Positions 1 to 12,104 of a DNA stretch of 64,000 nt are shown here, in pieces. This stretch comes from Triglochin maritima. Lineage: Eukaryota; Streptophyta; Magnoliopsida; Alismatales; Juncaginaceae. Under the pieces are notes generated by a model, which did not search any database, had not been told where the DNA came from, and saw only the letters and a program-made list of their open reading frames with translations. The position numbers and the translations under genes are program-made. The stretch covers positions 12,992,501-13,056,500 of the forward strand of contig OY821775.1 of the NCBI GenBank assembly GCA_963682175.1, in the 5' to 3' direction. The first letter of the stretch is position 1; each line of letters starts with the position of its first letter.

Positions 1-2400
1 GATTTTGTGACGATTCAGAAATATTATAGATACGCGATTTCATCACAACATCACTTTGATTGCATGTTATTTCTGGCTCACTATCAATATGAAAGATATT
101 AAATTCAGCTTTTAAGTTCCCAAAAGATAATTGCATGAGACCATTTCGACAGTTTATCAATGCTTCGGAAGTGGCCAAAAAGGGTCTGCCTAGAATTACA
201 GGGATTTGTCGATTAGGATTTACAACAGGTGCGGTATCTAGTACGACAAAATCCACTGGGTAAATGAAGTCACCAACCTTGATCAAAACATCATCTACTA
301 CACCTCTTGGTTTCTTAATAGAGCAATCAGCAAATTGAAGAGTTGTCCTAGAGGGTTTTAATGGACCAAGGTTCATTTGCTCATAGACAGAGTATGGGAG
401 TAGGTTAACACTAGCACCAAGGTCTAGAAGGGCTTTGTTGATAAAAGTATCTCCTATTGCACATGAAATTGTGGGACATCCAGGATCCTTATATTTTATA
501 GGACATGTGTTGGACAAAATAGAACTTATGTTTGCAGTTAAGAATGCCTTCTTTGGTACGTTTGTTTTTCTCTTTTTAGTGCACAAATCTTTTAAGAATT
601 TAGCATAAGCAGGTATTTGTTGAATCATGTCTAAGAGTGGAATGTTCACCTTAACTTGCTTAAATACTTCCAAGATTTTCTCTATTTGTGCACTTGAGTT
701 CTTTTTGAGTCTATTGGGAAATGGGGCTTTAGGGACATAGACTCGCTCAGGTTCAGGTTGAGCTATGGGTTCAGGTTGAGTAGGTGGGTTGGGCGTTTCA
801 GATTGGACGTCAGGTTCAATAGTCAGGTCATATGTGGGTGCTTGATGGCTAGATTGATTGGACACTCTAGGATTTACCACATTGTTATCAACTTGTCTTC
901 CGGACCGTAATGATACTACTGCATTTATTTGTTGGAACGGTCCTTCCTCATTAACCATTTGAACCGGTCTAGGGTTGTTATTTCCTGAAGGTGCTTGATA
1001 GGATTGATATGAATTATTATTAGATCTAGGGTTCACCTCAGGTTGACTTGGAAACCGACCCTTCTCTCTTTCACCTACTATTTGTGCTAGTTGACTGACT
1101 TGTGTCTCTAGCCTTTGGAAGGTCTGGTTGGTTGTTTGTATAAAGGTTTTCATCAAATTTTCCAAGCTTGTCAACCTAACCTCATGATCGTTATTGTTGC
1201 TAAACCCAGAAGATGTATTATTTTGGACATACGGGTTTGGTTGTTGTCTAGGAGGGTGACCTTGTTGGTTTGATGAGAAATTGGAATTATTACGCCAACC
1301 AGAGTTATAGGTTGATGCGTAGGGGTCATTTCTAGCATGGTTATACATGGCATTAACTTGTTCCCAGTCCGCACAATCCTCCATTACATGACCAGTCTGA
1401 CCACATCTAGAGCAGGGGATAGACGATGCTTGATTCACTCGGGTTTGGGCTTGTAGCTCTAGACTTTCCATTCTGCGCATAAGGGTAGCTAGTTTTGCTT
1501 CAGCCGCTATATTGGCATCTACAGCTAAGACACCTGGTTTGGGTTGGCTTGCTATTCTAGATCCAATACTTGGGTTAAGCGGTGTTCTAGCATTGTCCCA
1601 TTGCATACTGTTTTCGGCTAAATCCTCAAGGAAAGTCCAGGCATCATTTTCATTTTTCGACATAAAGTTCCCTTGGCTTACGGATTCTACCATAACTCTA
1701 GATGTGGGTGTCAATCCCTCATAAATAATTTGGCATAATTGCCATCTTGGAATTCCATGATGAGGGCATTGGGTCAGTACACTCTTAAATCTTTCTAGAT
1801 AGGAATAGAACGGCTCGCTCTCAGACTGAACGAATGCAACAATTTCATTCCTAATCCTCATAGTCTTATGGTTGGGAAAATATTTTTTCAGGAATACTTG
1901 AACAAACTCAGCCCAACTCCTAATAGATCTTTCGGCTAGACTATATAACCATTTCTTAGCGTCGTCTTTTAGTGTCAGAGGCACAAATTTCAGACGCACT
2001 GCCTCTTCAGGGATATGCTGGTATTGCATAAGAGAGCAGATTTCCTCAAATTCTCTAAGGAAGAGATATGGATCTTCCCTAGAGGTGAACTTAGGCAACA
2101 TACTCATGTATTGTGCCTTAAGTTCGAAGTCGCGACCCAGTATGGTGGGCATAACGATGCACGATGGCTGAGCAGCCATCGTTGGATAGCACCGATCCCT
2201 CAGAGTCATAGGTGGTGCAACAGGTGGGTCCACTACATTCTCACCCATTAGATCCGGGTGAGGTGGTGCAACAGGTGGAATGGGGTTAAGTTCCAGACTG
2301 GAATCTAGATTAACTCGTGAGAGTCGATTACTCAAGTCCCGAATCCAAATCTGAGTGCACCGGGTTGAATCAATTTTTGAATTCAAATTCGAAATTTAAA
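1..2400 (-). CDS. Ty3/gypsy (Athila-like) gag-protease, copy 1, partial
   Basis: The minus strand reads as one frame homologous to the gag and protease of copy 2 (7163-9441) and stays open to the left edge, so the polyprotein continues outside the window. Visible in order: a retrotransposon gag domain with the block FLKKYFPNHKTM, a CX2CX4HX4C zinc knuckle (CSRCGQTGHVMEDC, around 1420-1380), and a retropepsin-like domain with DLGASVNLLP near 420-450. DLGA in place of DTG/DSG is common in Athila-type proteases. The N-terminus is unclear: no ATG matches the start region of copy 2, and the first good Met lies in MGENVV near 2250. At the point where copy 2 is frameshifted (near 8099) this copy keeps the frame (near 997). 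A 12-nt in-frame insertion relative to copy 2 lies near 2210-2225. I followed the frame by homology, not codon by codon throughout. Confidence 0.82.
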
Positions 2401-3634
2401 TTCCAAATTTAATTTCAAAAATTAATTACAAATTTTTTTTTTGAATTTTTGAATTTTTTTTTTAAAGGAAACAAACAATAGAAAGGTAAGGATGAGAAGG
2501 GAAAGAAGACTCAGACGAGAAGGGAAACTTAACTCTAAAGGATAAAAATTAGGGTTGGTCAGAAATTTCCTGAACAAGCACGGTCAAAACAATCCTAGAC
2601 CTAGTGTCACTTAGATCTAGACGACTCCTAACAGGTTGAGTCGAATTAGTTTGTTTGATTCACCTCCCTCACCAATCAAACCAAGTTGGCCAGTTAGTGT
2701 ATAGCTAGTGGGGGCGCTTCCGACAGAGTCAGTGCCAATTAGACAACCACGTCGCTTGGAAGACTTTCGTCGACACAAAAACACTTTCTAGACACCAAAT
2801 TGAATTCAATTAGCTTCAGGTCATAGCAAGTCAAACCAATCTCCTCCTTAATTGAGTCCGAGTCCTTAGGGGCCAATGTCTAATTGATTTTAAATTTTAG
2901 GCTTAGGCGACACTTCAGGATTGTGGTTTGTGGGCTACGGGCGGGTGATGACATCCCCACCGTATCTTTTCCTACGGAGTTGCCCTTAAGATAGTTTAAC
3001 TTAAATCTAGCAAAGATAGTCAAACAATGGTCCTTTTAATGGGGGCAATTGCAAGGTTGTATGCAACTAAATTATATGCTCTAATGCAATCGATAAAAAC
3101 CTCCATACGTACCTTGCCTCCAGCAATCTTCAACAAGTATTAATTTGCAAGAATTTAGCAAGAATAATGCAAGCAAAACATTATATGATGCATGCACTAA
3201 GGTCTTTCTAATTTTGCCAATTTTAGGTCAGAGTTGAATTATTGCCAATTATGGAATTGTAACCCTAACACGTGCAATTCTACGAAAGGAAACTTTTCAA
3301 CTATTCAGATTTTACGAGAAAGGCAAGAAAAGTTACCTCCGCAATGCTCAGTCGGGTTCGCCGCCCGCTCTCGGAGATTCCAGTAGCTTACTGCGACCAC
3401 CCAGAGATGCCGACGATGCCCCAGAAATTTGAAGACCAGAACCCACACTGGTGCGGCGATTCCGCCGCAAGCAACCTTGTAGATGCGGCGATTCCGCCGC
3501 CCAAGTGTCTCAGAACGCTCCCGGATTTCGCCGCGCGCTCTGTTGTCTCCTGCTACACAAATTCAAATACTTAGATCGCGCACAACGTAGACAGGAAAAA
3601 ATCGAAAACACAAAAACACAAAATCTGCGTCGCC
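2401..3634 (-). other. Gypsy copy 1 leader between PBS and gag
   Basis: Non-coding 5' internal region, about 1.2 kb, closely similar to 9442-10745 of copy 2 and more distantly to 23665-24797 of copy 3. It contains two GCGGCG-stem hairpins at 3453-3468 and 3485-3500. Small ORFs here are not conserved in reading frame between copies and are not annotated. Confidence 0.75.
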
Positions 3635-3652
3635 TCCCCGACAACGGCGCCA
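3635..3652 (-). other. Primer binding site, tRNA-Asp type (copy 1)
   Basis: The plus strand reads TCCCCGACAACGGCGCCA, matching the 3' end of plant tRNA-Asp(GTC), including CCA, with one mismatch. The minus strand is therefore the element's primer binding site. It lies 6 nt from the LTR end at 3659, as expected for a minus-strand gypsy element. Confidence 0.9.
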
Positions 3653-3849
3653 AAAACTTGATGAGAATTTTATTTATACCGCAAGTGCACGGCGTCTATG
3701 AAGACGTGGCAAGTACGGGTCGAACACAAGGAGGGAGAGATTTCGTAGTTGATGTTATTTTCGATTAAGAGGAAGAGAGAGAGAAGAAATAAATGGGTTT
3801 TGAGATTTTTGGGTTTTAGTTATTTAGAGCAAGAAACAAGAACAATTAA

Positions 3850-4421
3850 AACTAAAAACAAGAATAAAGATGGAGAATTCCGTCGGGTGGAGGTCTAGAC
3901 TTAGGTGTAGATTGGAGAATGGAGAAACTTGAAATAAATCATGTTAGTTATGAAGCATTACAAGATAAATGATTTAACATAAACTCAAGTAATCAAAATA
4001 TACTAATCACGAACTTAAAACAATAACATGCATTCATCTTCTCTAACCCTAATTCCATCACCTCCACCCTTTGGAAAGAGTTAGAAACTCATGGAGGGAG
4101 GAAGAAGAAGGGATCCTAGAGACATTTAAAAGAAAACTAAAAACAAGAATAAAGATGGAGAATTCCGTCGGGTGGAGGTCTAGACTTAGGTGTAGATTGG
4201 AGAATGGAGAAACTTGAAATAAATCATGTTAGTTATGAAGCATTACAAGATAAATGATTTAACATAAACTCAAGTAATCAAAATATACTAATCACGAACT
4301 TAAAACAATAACATGCATTCATCTTCTCTAACCCTAATTCCATCACCTCCACCCTTTGGAAAAAGTTAGAAACTCATGGAGGGAGGGAGAAGAAGGGATC
4401 CTAGAGACATTTAAAAGAAAA
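3850..4421. repeat. 285-bp tandem duplication inside LTR of copy 1
   Basis: The segment starting AACTAAAAACAAGAATAAAG at 3850 starts again at 4135 and runs through nearly identical sequence (including the CCGTCGGGTGGAGGTCTAGA block) to about 4421. The other LTRs of the family in this window have the segment once. Confidence 0.9.
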
Positions 4422-4508
4422 CTAAAAACAAGAATTAAAAGAACAGAATTTTATTACTAATGATCCAAGACCAAAGGTTCAAAGATGTGTTACATTCGTC
4501 CTACAGGG

Positions 4509-4517
4509 CTATTTATA
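4509..4517 (-). promoter_or_regulatory. LTR TATA box, copy 1
   Basis: TATAAATAG on the minus strand in the LTR. The same box, in the same context, is at 5183-5191, 11341-11349 and 25419-25427. It is the likely Pol II core promoter of these LTRs. Confidence 0.65.
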
Positions 4518-5122
4518 GCCGATACAGGGGATACCAATACATAAAAGGATAGTACACGCGTCGACCCGACACTGGACAAAAATCGGGCACACAGATCAAT
4601 GACTGGGCGGCGGAAACGCCGCCTATTGAAGGTGTTGTGCGGCGAAAACGCCGCACAATCAGGTCTGCTCGGGTCCGGATTTTGGTCATGTGTTTATGGT
4701 ATGATTTGATCTTTATTTACGCGTCTGGATGATTCTTTCCATTGTCTTGAACTCCGGATTATTCCTTCCATTGTTGGGGATTTATTTTTGACTTTTCTTT
4801 TGACTTTTCCAACAAAATAACTTGATCCTTTTCTTTTGCAATCAGGTCCTTGGCATTTTGCAATTAAGCCCTTGACCTTTTTGTGATTAGCTCTTTGAAT
4901 GCTTTTATGCTTGGATTCATTTCCATTCGGAACCCGATAAACTTGAACTCGGTCTTTATGATAGAAATGAATCTTTTGCACGCGTTTATGCTCGGAATGT
5001 GGGTAATTTGCATTCAGGTCCCTGTATTCTGTAAATACGACTAAACATATACCTTAGTAGCATTTATTGATATAAAAGTAATCTAAATGAAAGACATATG
5101 ATGCAATGTATGCAATGCATCA

Positions 5123-5799
5123 AAAACTAAGGTACACAAATAAGAACAACAACCAAGGACCCTATTTACATCGTTCTCGGGTCTATTTATAGTTGCTACA
5201 AGGGACTTAGGTATAGAATTGGATAGTACACGTGTCCATACACGACTGGACGAAATTGGGACACACAGATCGACCAATGGGCGGCGGAATCGCCGCACAT
5301 CATGTGTATTGTGCGGCGGATTCGCCTCACACGTTGGTCGGATTTAATCAGGATTTTTGTCACGCGTTTATGGTATGATTTGATCCTCCTTTGCGCGTCT
5401 GGATTGATTCTTTCCATTGTCTTGAGCTCCGGATTAATTCCTTCCATTGTTGGAGATTTATATTTGATTTTTCTTTTGACTTTCTCCACACAATAACTTG
5501 GTCCTTTTATTTTGCAATCAGGTCCTTGGCATTTTGCAATTAAGCCCTTGACTTTTTTTGTAATTAGCTCCTTGAATGCTTTTATGCTTGGATGCATTTC
5601 CATTTGGAACCCGATAAACTTGAACTCGGTCTTTATGATAGAAATGAATCTTTTGCATGCGTTTATGCTCGGAATGTGGGTAATTTGCATTCAGGTCCCT
5701 GTATTCTGTAAATACGACTAAACACATACCTTAGTAGCATTTATTGATATAAAAGTAATCTAAATGAAAGACACATGATGCAATGTATGCAATGCATCA
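5123..5799 (-). repeat. 3' LTR of gypsy copy 2, truncated by copy 1
   Basis: 677 bp nearly identical to 11281-11956 of the 5' LTR of copy 2, ending in CATCA at 5799 and followed by a polypurine tract. It starts abruptly at the internal LTR position AAAACTAAGG, immediately after the end of copy 1's LTR. The high identity of the two LTRs suggests a fairly recent insertion of copy 2. Confidence 0.88.
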
Positions 5800-7162
5800 A
5801 ATACCCCCACACCTAGATTTTGCTAGTCCCTAGCAAAGCAGAATATAAGAAAATGAAAGCAGGGAAATCCTAACTCACTTTCGTAGGAATCACGGTTGCA
5901 CTTAGCATGTGCAACAAGCCTTTAAACCTCCAGGTTGCCTTAGAGGACGAGTTTTGTCTCGTGAGGGTTTTCAGTTGACACACCCACAAAGTCTTAATTC
6001 AACATTCCATTAATAGCTCTTAATATTTCTGCCTTAACCTTATACATCTCACTTAAAGTTCTCGCATGCTCATTATACAATTCTAACTTATAAAAAGTTT
6101 GACTTGGTCTTTATTCCTCCAACATTCACACCACTAACCCCTCTACACATGTTATCACATAAATTATTTTGCACGCCTCCTCTGGTGGTGAAGTATCATT
6201 TGGATCAACCATGGCATGGATCATTCCTTTAGCTTTGGGCCTTGAGTATCTTAAAGTATTTATTTATTTTTATCCTTTTTCTGTGATTCAACACATTTGC
6301 TTTTCTTTTTGACACTTATACCCTTTTTGCATTCGTGTAGCGAGTTTGGTCGATAATCCCGAGCTGGCAGACTCAAGTTACCGGGTTTCAAGATACCCCT
6401 ACGGACCAGTGACTCGAAGGCTTGGGCTTTTGTAATCATTTTGCAAAATGTGTTTTCCTCACTTTATTTTTATTTTATTTTACTTTTATTTTCCTCAAGG
6501 CTTAATTGCTATTAGAAGTCCACACTTCCCGGTATATTTTCCTCAACCTTTGCTTTTTATCAACCACTTCAAAGATTTGATTCATCCAATTTAAGTGCAT
6601 ACATGTCTTACAAAGGTCATGGGTTATTTCTTTGGAACTTAGATTTATGTCATAATTTCTACAAGCAGAACTATATAATAAGGAACAAAAACTTAATGCA
6701 ATTTGTACACGGGTTTTGGCAGTTCAATCTTAAGCTATGTCATAGAATATTGAATTTTTTTTTTTTAAAATAAAGCAGAACAGAAAATCAAATAGATAGA
6801 TATGTACATATATAAACACCCCCCCACACCTAAATCATGCATTGTCCTCAATGTATGCACAGATACAATAAATGCACTTATTACCTGCGTCGGCTTGCGG
6901 TAGAGGGGTTGAGTTTGCTCAAAGTCAACCATAATCAGAACTGGATTGAATGACACCATGTTGGTGCATGTATCCAGTTGAATTGTTCCCCATGTTGACT
7001 TGAGGAAAAGATTCCACTCTTCTCACTTGAATTGGTTCGCTTGTTTGCTCGAGTGATGGTGGTTGGGTAAATGAATTACTCCCTTTTTTCTTACATCATT
7101 TTTGCTTATGTGATGATTTATTTGATTCAGAAATCTGATAAATACGTGCTCTCATCACAACA
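5800..7162 (-). other. Gypsy copy 2 3' non-coding region with two PPT-like tracts
   Basis: No coding sequence recognised. On the minus strand a purine tract GGTGTGGGGGTATT (5800-5813) abuts the 3' LTR and is the likely PPT for plus-strand priming. A second tract, TAGGTGTGGGGGGG, lies near 6818-6833 in the context TTGAGGACAATGCATGAT, a signature I recognise from the 3' regions of Athila-like elements. The stretch between them, ~1 kb, shows nothing else. Confidence 0.65.
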
Positions 7163-9441
7163 TCACTTGGGTTGCATATATATTATTTCTGGCTCATTAT
7201 CAATATGGAAGATATTAAATTCTGCTTTTAAGTTCCCGAAAGATAATTGCATGAGCCCATTTCGACAGTTTATTAATGCTTCCGAAGTGGCTAAAAAGGG
7301 TCTACCTAAAATTACAGGGATTTGTCGATTAGGATTTACAACAGGTTCAGTATCAAGTACGACAAAATCCACTGGATAAATGAAGTCACCAACCTTAATC
7401 AAAACGTCCTCTACTATACCTCTCGGTTTCTTAACAGAACAATCAGCGAATTGGAGGGTTGTCCTAGAGGGTTTCAGTGGACCAAGGTTGAGTTGCTCGT
7501 AGACAGAAAATGGGAGCAAGTTAACGCTTGCACCAAGGTCTAGAAGGGCTTTATTGATAAACGTATCTCCTATTGAACATGAAATTGTGGGACACCCCGG
7601 GTCCTTATATTTTATAGGAGATGTGTTGGAAAGAATTGAGCATATGTTTGCAGTTAAGAATGCCTTCTTTGGTACATTCGTTTTTCTCTTCTTAGTGCAC
7701 AAATCTTTTAAGAATTTAGCATAAGCAGGTATTTGTTGAATCATGTCTAAGAGTGGAATGTTTACCTTAACTTGCTTAAATACTTCCAAGATTTTCTCTA
7801 TTTGTGCACTAGAGTTCTTTTTGAGTCTATTGGGAAATGGGGCTTTAGGCACATAGACTCGCTCAGGTTCAGGTTGAGCTACAGGTTCAGGTTGGGTAGG
7901 TGGATTGGGCTTTTCAATTTGGACGTCGGGTTCAATGGTCAAGTCATATGTGGGTGCTTGATGGCTAGATTGATTAGTCATTCTAGGGTTTACCACATTA
8001 TTGTCAATTTGTCTTCCGGACCGTAATGATACTACAGCATTGATTTGTTGGAACGGTCCTTCCTCATTAACCATTTGAACCGGTCTAGGGTTGTTATTTC
8101 TGAAGGTGGTTGATAAGATTGATATTGATTATTAGTTCTGGGGTTTACCTCAGGTTGACTTGGAAATTGGCCTTTTTCTCTTTCACCTATTATCTGTGCT
8201 AATTGGCTGACCTGTGTCTCTAGCCTTTGGAATGATTGGTTGGTTGTTTGTATAAAAGTTGTCATTAAATTTTCTAATTTTGTCAACCTAACCTCATGAT
8301 TTCCATTATTACCCCCAGATGATGTATTATTTTGGTTATATGGGGTTGGTTGTTGTCTAGGAGGTTGTCCTTGTTGGGTCCACGAAAAATTGGGATGATT
8401 ACGCCAACCTGGGTTATAGGTTGATGCGTAAGGATCATTTCTAGAATTGTTAAATGTGGCATTAACATATTCCAGGTTCACACAGTCCTCCATTAAATGA
8501 CCAGTCTGACCACATCTAGAGCAGGGGATAGACAAGGGTTGATTCATTCGGGGTTGATTTTGTAGCTCTAGACTTTCCATTCTACGCATTAGGGTAGCTA
8601 GTTTTGCCTCAGCCGCTATGTTGGAGTCTATAGCTAAGACACCTGGTCGGGGTTGACTCGCTATTCTAGATCCAATACTCGGGTTGATGGGTGTTCTAGC
8701 ATTGTCCCATTGCATACTATTTTCAGCTAAATCCTCAAGAAAAGTCCAGGCATCATTTTCATTTTTGGACATAAAGTTCCCTTGGCTCACAGATTCTAGC
8801 ATAACCCTAGATGTGGGTGTCAATCCCTCATAAATAATTTGGCATAATTGCCACTTCGGAATTCCGCGATGAGGGCATTGGGTCAAGACACTCTTAAATC
8901 TCTCAAGATAGGAATAGAACGGCTCGCTCTCAGACTGAACGAATGCAACAATTTCATTCCTAATCTTCATAGTCTTATGGTTGGGGAAATATTTTTTTAG
9001 GAAAACTTGAACAAATTCGGCCCAACTTCTAATAGATCTTTCGGCTAGACTATATAGCCATTTCTTAGTGTCGTCCTTCAGTGCTAGAGGCACGAATTTC
9101 AGACGCACTGCCTCTTCAGGGATATGCTGGTATTGCATAAGAGAGCAGATTTCTTCAAATTCTCTAAGGAAGAGATATGGGTCTTCCCTAGAGGTGAACT
9201 TAGGCAGCATACTCATGTATTGTGCCTTAAGTTCGAAGTCGCGACCCGGTATGGTGGGCATGACGATGCACGATGGCTGAGCAGCCATCGTTGGGTAGCA
9301 CCGATCCCTCAGAGTCATAGGCGGGTTCACGACATTCTCACCCATTAGATTCGGGTGAGGTGGTGCAACAGATGGGTTGGGGTTAAGCTCTAGACTGGAA
9401 TCCAGATGAACTCGTGAGAGTCGATTGCTTAAATCCCGCAC
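7163..9441 (-). pseudogene. Gypsy gag-protease, copy 2, frameshifted
   Basis: The gag part (8032-9441) shows the gag domain, a C-terminal zinc knuckle (CSRCGQTGHLMEDC) and a Gln/Asn-rich tail. The protease part (7163-8074) is in another frame and carries DLGASVNLLP and the later ILGRPFLA block of plant gypsy proteases. Comparison with copy 1 shows the cause: copy 1 reads TATTTCCTGAAGG (plus strand) where copy 2 reads TATTTCTGAAGG near 8099, a one-base loss. Reading stops at 7163, just past protease, where pol has been deleted. The extreme 5' end has no ATG; the conventional start would be an internal Met (MGENVV). Confidence 0.85.
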
Positions 9442-10745
9442 CCAAATCTGAGTGCACCGGTTTGAATTAATTTTTGAATTTGAATTCGAAATTTAAATTT
9501 CAAATTCAATTCCAAGAATCAATTACTCTTTTTTTTTGAATTTTTGAATTTTAAATTTTTATTTATTTTTTTTAAAGGAAACAAACAATAGAAAGGTAAG
9601 GATGAGAAGGGAAAGAAGACTCAGACGAGAAGGGAAACTTAACTCTAAAGGATAAAAATTAGGGTTGGTCAGAAATTTCCTGAACAAGCACGGTCAAAAC
9701 AATCCTAGACCTAGTGTCACTTAGATCTAGACGACTCCTAACTGGTTGAGTCGAATTGATTTGCTTGATTCACCTCCCTCACCAATCAAACCAAGTTGGC
9801 CAGTTAGTGTATAGCTAGTGGGGGCGCTTCCGACAGAGTCGGTGCCAATTAGACAACCACGTCGCTTGGAAGACTTTCGTCGACACAAAAACACTTTCTA
9901 GACACCAAATTGAATTCAATTAGCTTCAGGTCATAGCAAGTCAAACCAATCTCCTCCTTAATTGAGTCCGAGTCCTTAGGGGCCAATGTCTAATTGATTT
10001 TAAATTTTAGGCTTAGGCGACACTTCAGGATTGTGGTTTGTGGGCTACGGGAGGGTGATGAAATCCCCACCGTATCTTTTCCTACGGAGTTGCCCTTAAG
10101 ATAGTTTAACTTAAATCTAACAAAGATAGTCAAACAATGGTCCTTTTAATGGGGGCAATTGCAAGGTTGTATGCAACTAAATTATATGCTCTAATGCAAT
10201 CGATAAAAACCTCGATACGTACCTTTCCTCCAGCAATCTTCAACAAGTATTAATTTGCAAGAATTTAGCAAGAATAATGCAAGCAAAACATTATATGATG
10301 CATGCACTATGGTCTTTCTAATTTTGCCAATTTTAGGTCAGAGTTGAATTATTGCCAATTATGGAATTGTAACCCTAACACGTGCAATTCTACGAAAGGA
10401 AACTTTTCAACTATTCAGATTTTACGAGAAAGGCAAGAAAAGTTACCTCCGCAATGCTCAGTCGGGTTCCCCGCCCGCTCTCGGAGATTCCAGTAGCTCA
10501 ATGCGACCACCCAGAGATGCCGACGACGCCCTCAAAATTTGAAGACCGGAAGACCAACCTGTGCGGCGATTTCGCCGCAAATGCTTCTTATGGGGCGGCG
10601 GATTCGCCGCTCTTTAAGCTCAGAATGCGCTCGTATTTCGCCGCGCGCTCTGTTGTCTCCTGAAACACAAATCAAAATACTTAGATCGCGCACAAGATAA
10701 ACAGGAAAAATCGAAAACACAAAAACAACAAAAATCTACGTCGCC
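9442..10745 (-). other. Gypsy copy 2 leader
   Basis: 1.3 kb of non-coding 5' internal sequence, nearly identical to the leader of copy 1. Paired GCGGCG hairpins at 10563-10578 and 10595-10610. Confidence 0.75.
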
Positions 10746-10763
10746 TCCCCGGCAACGGCGCCA
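10746..10763 (-). other. Primer binding site, tRNA-Asp, copy 2
   Basis: The plus strand TCCCCGGCAACGGCGCCA equals the last 18 nt of plant tRNA-Asp(GTC) with CCA, a perfect match. Six nt separate it from the LTR. Confidence 0.93.
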
Positions 10764-10769
10764 AAAACT

Positions 10770-11956
10770 TGATGTGAATTAAATTTATACCGCAAGTGCA
10801 CGGCGTCAATGGAGACGTGGCAAATATGGGTCGAACACAAGGAGGGAGAGATTTCGTAGTTGATGTTATTTTCGATTAAGGGGAAGAAGGGAGAAGAAAT
10901 AAGTTGGGTTTTTGGTATTTTTGATTTAATTATCTAAATACGAAACAAAAGCAATTAGAACTAAAACAAGAAATAAGAAGAGAATTCCGTTTGGTGGAGG
11001 TTTAGATTTAAGGTTTAGATTAGAGAACTTAGAAACTTATAATAAATCATGTTTAGTTATGAAGTATTACAAGATAAATGATTTAACATAAACTCAAGTA
11101 ATCAAAATACTAATCACGAACTTAGAATAATAACATTCATTCATCTTCTCTAACCCTAAATCCGTCACCTCCACCCTTCGGAAAGAGTTAGAAACTCATG
11201 GAGGGAGGAAGAAGAAGGGGTCCTTGAGACATTACAAAGAAAACTAAAAAGTAAGAAATAAGAAACAGAATTTTATTAATAAAACTAAGGTACACAAATA
11301 AGAACAACAACCAAGGACCCTATTTACATCGTTCTCGGGTCTATTTATAGTTGCTACAAGGGACTTAGGTATAGAATTGGATAGTACACGTGTCCATACA
11401 CGACTGGACGAAATTGGGACACACAGATCGACCAATGGGCGGCGGAATCGCCGCACATCATGTGTATTGTGCGGCGGATTCGCCTCACACGTTGGTCGGA
11501 TTTAATCAGGATTTTTGTCACGCGTTTATGGTATGATTTGATCCTCCTTTGCGCGTCTGGATTGATTCTTTCCATTGTCTTGAGCTCCGGATTAATTCCT
11601 TCCATTGTTGGAGATTTATATTTGATTTTTCTTTTGACTTTCTCCACACAATAACTTGGTCCTTTTATTTTGCAATCAGGTCCTTGGCATTTTGCAATTA
11701 AGCCCTTGACCTTTTTTGTAATTAGCTCCTTGAATGCTTTTATGCTTGGATGCATTTCCATTTGGAACCCGATAAACTTGAACTCGGTCTTTATGATAGA
11801 AATGAATCTTTTGCACGCGTTTATGCTCGGAATGTGGGTAATTGCATTCAGGTCCCTGTATTCTGTAAATACGACTAAACACATACCTTAGTAGCATTTA
11901 TTGATATAAAAGTAATCTAAATGAAAGACACATGATGCAATGTATGCAATGCATCA
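10770..11956 (-). repeat. 5' LTR of gypsy copy 2
   Basis: 1187 bp, TGATG...CATCA. TATA box (minus) at 11341-11349; palindrome pair at 11439-11454 and 11471-11486, 90-140 bp upstream of the TATA box in the element's orientation. Confidence 0.92.
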
Positions 11957-12104
11957 GGAACCTAAAGAAAAAAGGGAAAAAAGTAGAGGACAATTACAGG
12001 TTGGTTGTTCACTTAAGGGGGTGATGCCTGATGTTGACATGGCTGCATTGGGGACGTTGTCAGTTGATGACGTCAACATGTTATTGAACTTGACCACACC
12101 CAGC
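11957..12104. other. Flank of gypsy copy 2
   Basis: Short non-coding stretch before the repeat array. Contains two copies of a GATCAACATGTTATT-like motif (12065-12130, one reading GACGTCAACATGTTATT). Nothing else recognised. Confidence 0.4.

Larger units (their letters stand above)
3659..5122 (-). repeat. 5' LTR of gypsy copy 1
   Basis: Bounded by TGATG at 3659 and CATCA ending at 5122, the same terminal inverted repeat as the LTRs at 10770-11956 and 24822-26057. It is 1464 bp rather than ~1190 because of an internal 285-bp tandem duplication. A TATA box (TATAAATAG on the minus strand, 4509-4517) and two palindromes (4605-4623, 4639-4654) mark U3. The flank at 5123 begins inside another LTR, which shows nesting. 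Confidence 0.9.
5123..11956 (-). mobile_element. Gypsy copy 2, pol-less Athila-like element
   Basis: Order on the minus strand: 5' LTR 11956-10770, PBS 10763-10746, leader, gag, protease relic to 7163, 3' non-coding region, polypurine tract, and the 3' LTR fragment 5799-5123. No reverse transcriptase, RNase H or integrase lies between protease and the 3' region, so it is a deletion derivative that would need proteins from elsewhere. The 3' LTR is cut at 5123 by the insertion of copy 1; its remainder would be left of the window. Right flank begins GGAAC at 11957. Confidence 0.82.

Noticed and set aside
10746..10763. tRNA-Asp gene
   Set aside because: Only the 3' 18 nt match, next to an LTR; it is a primer binding site.
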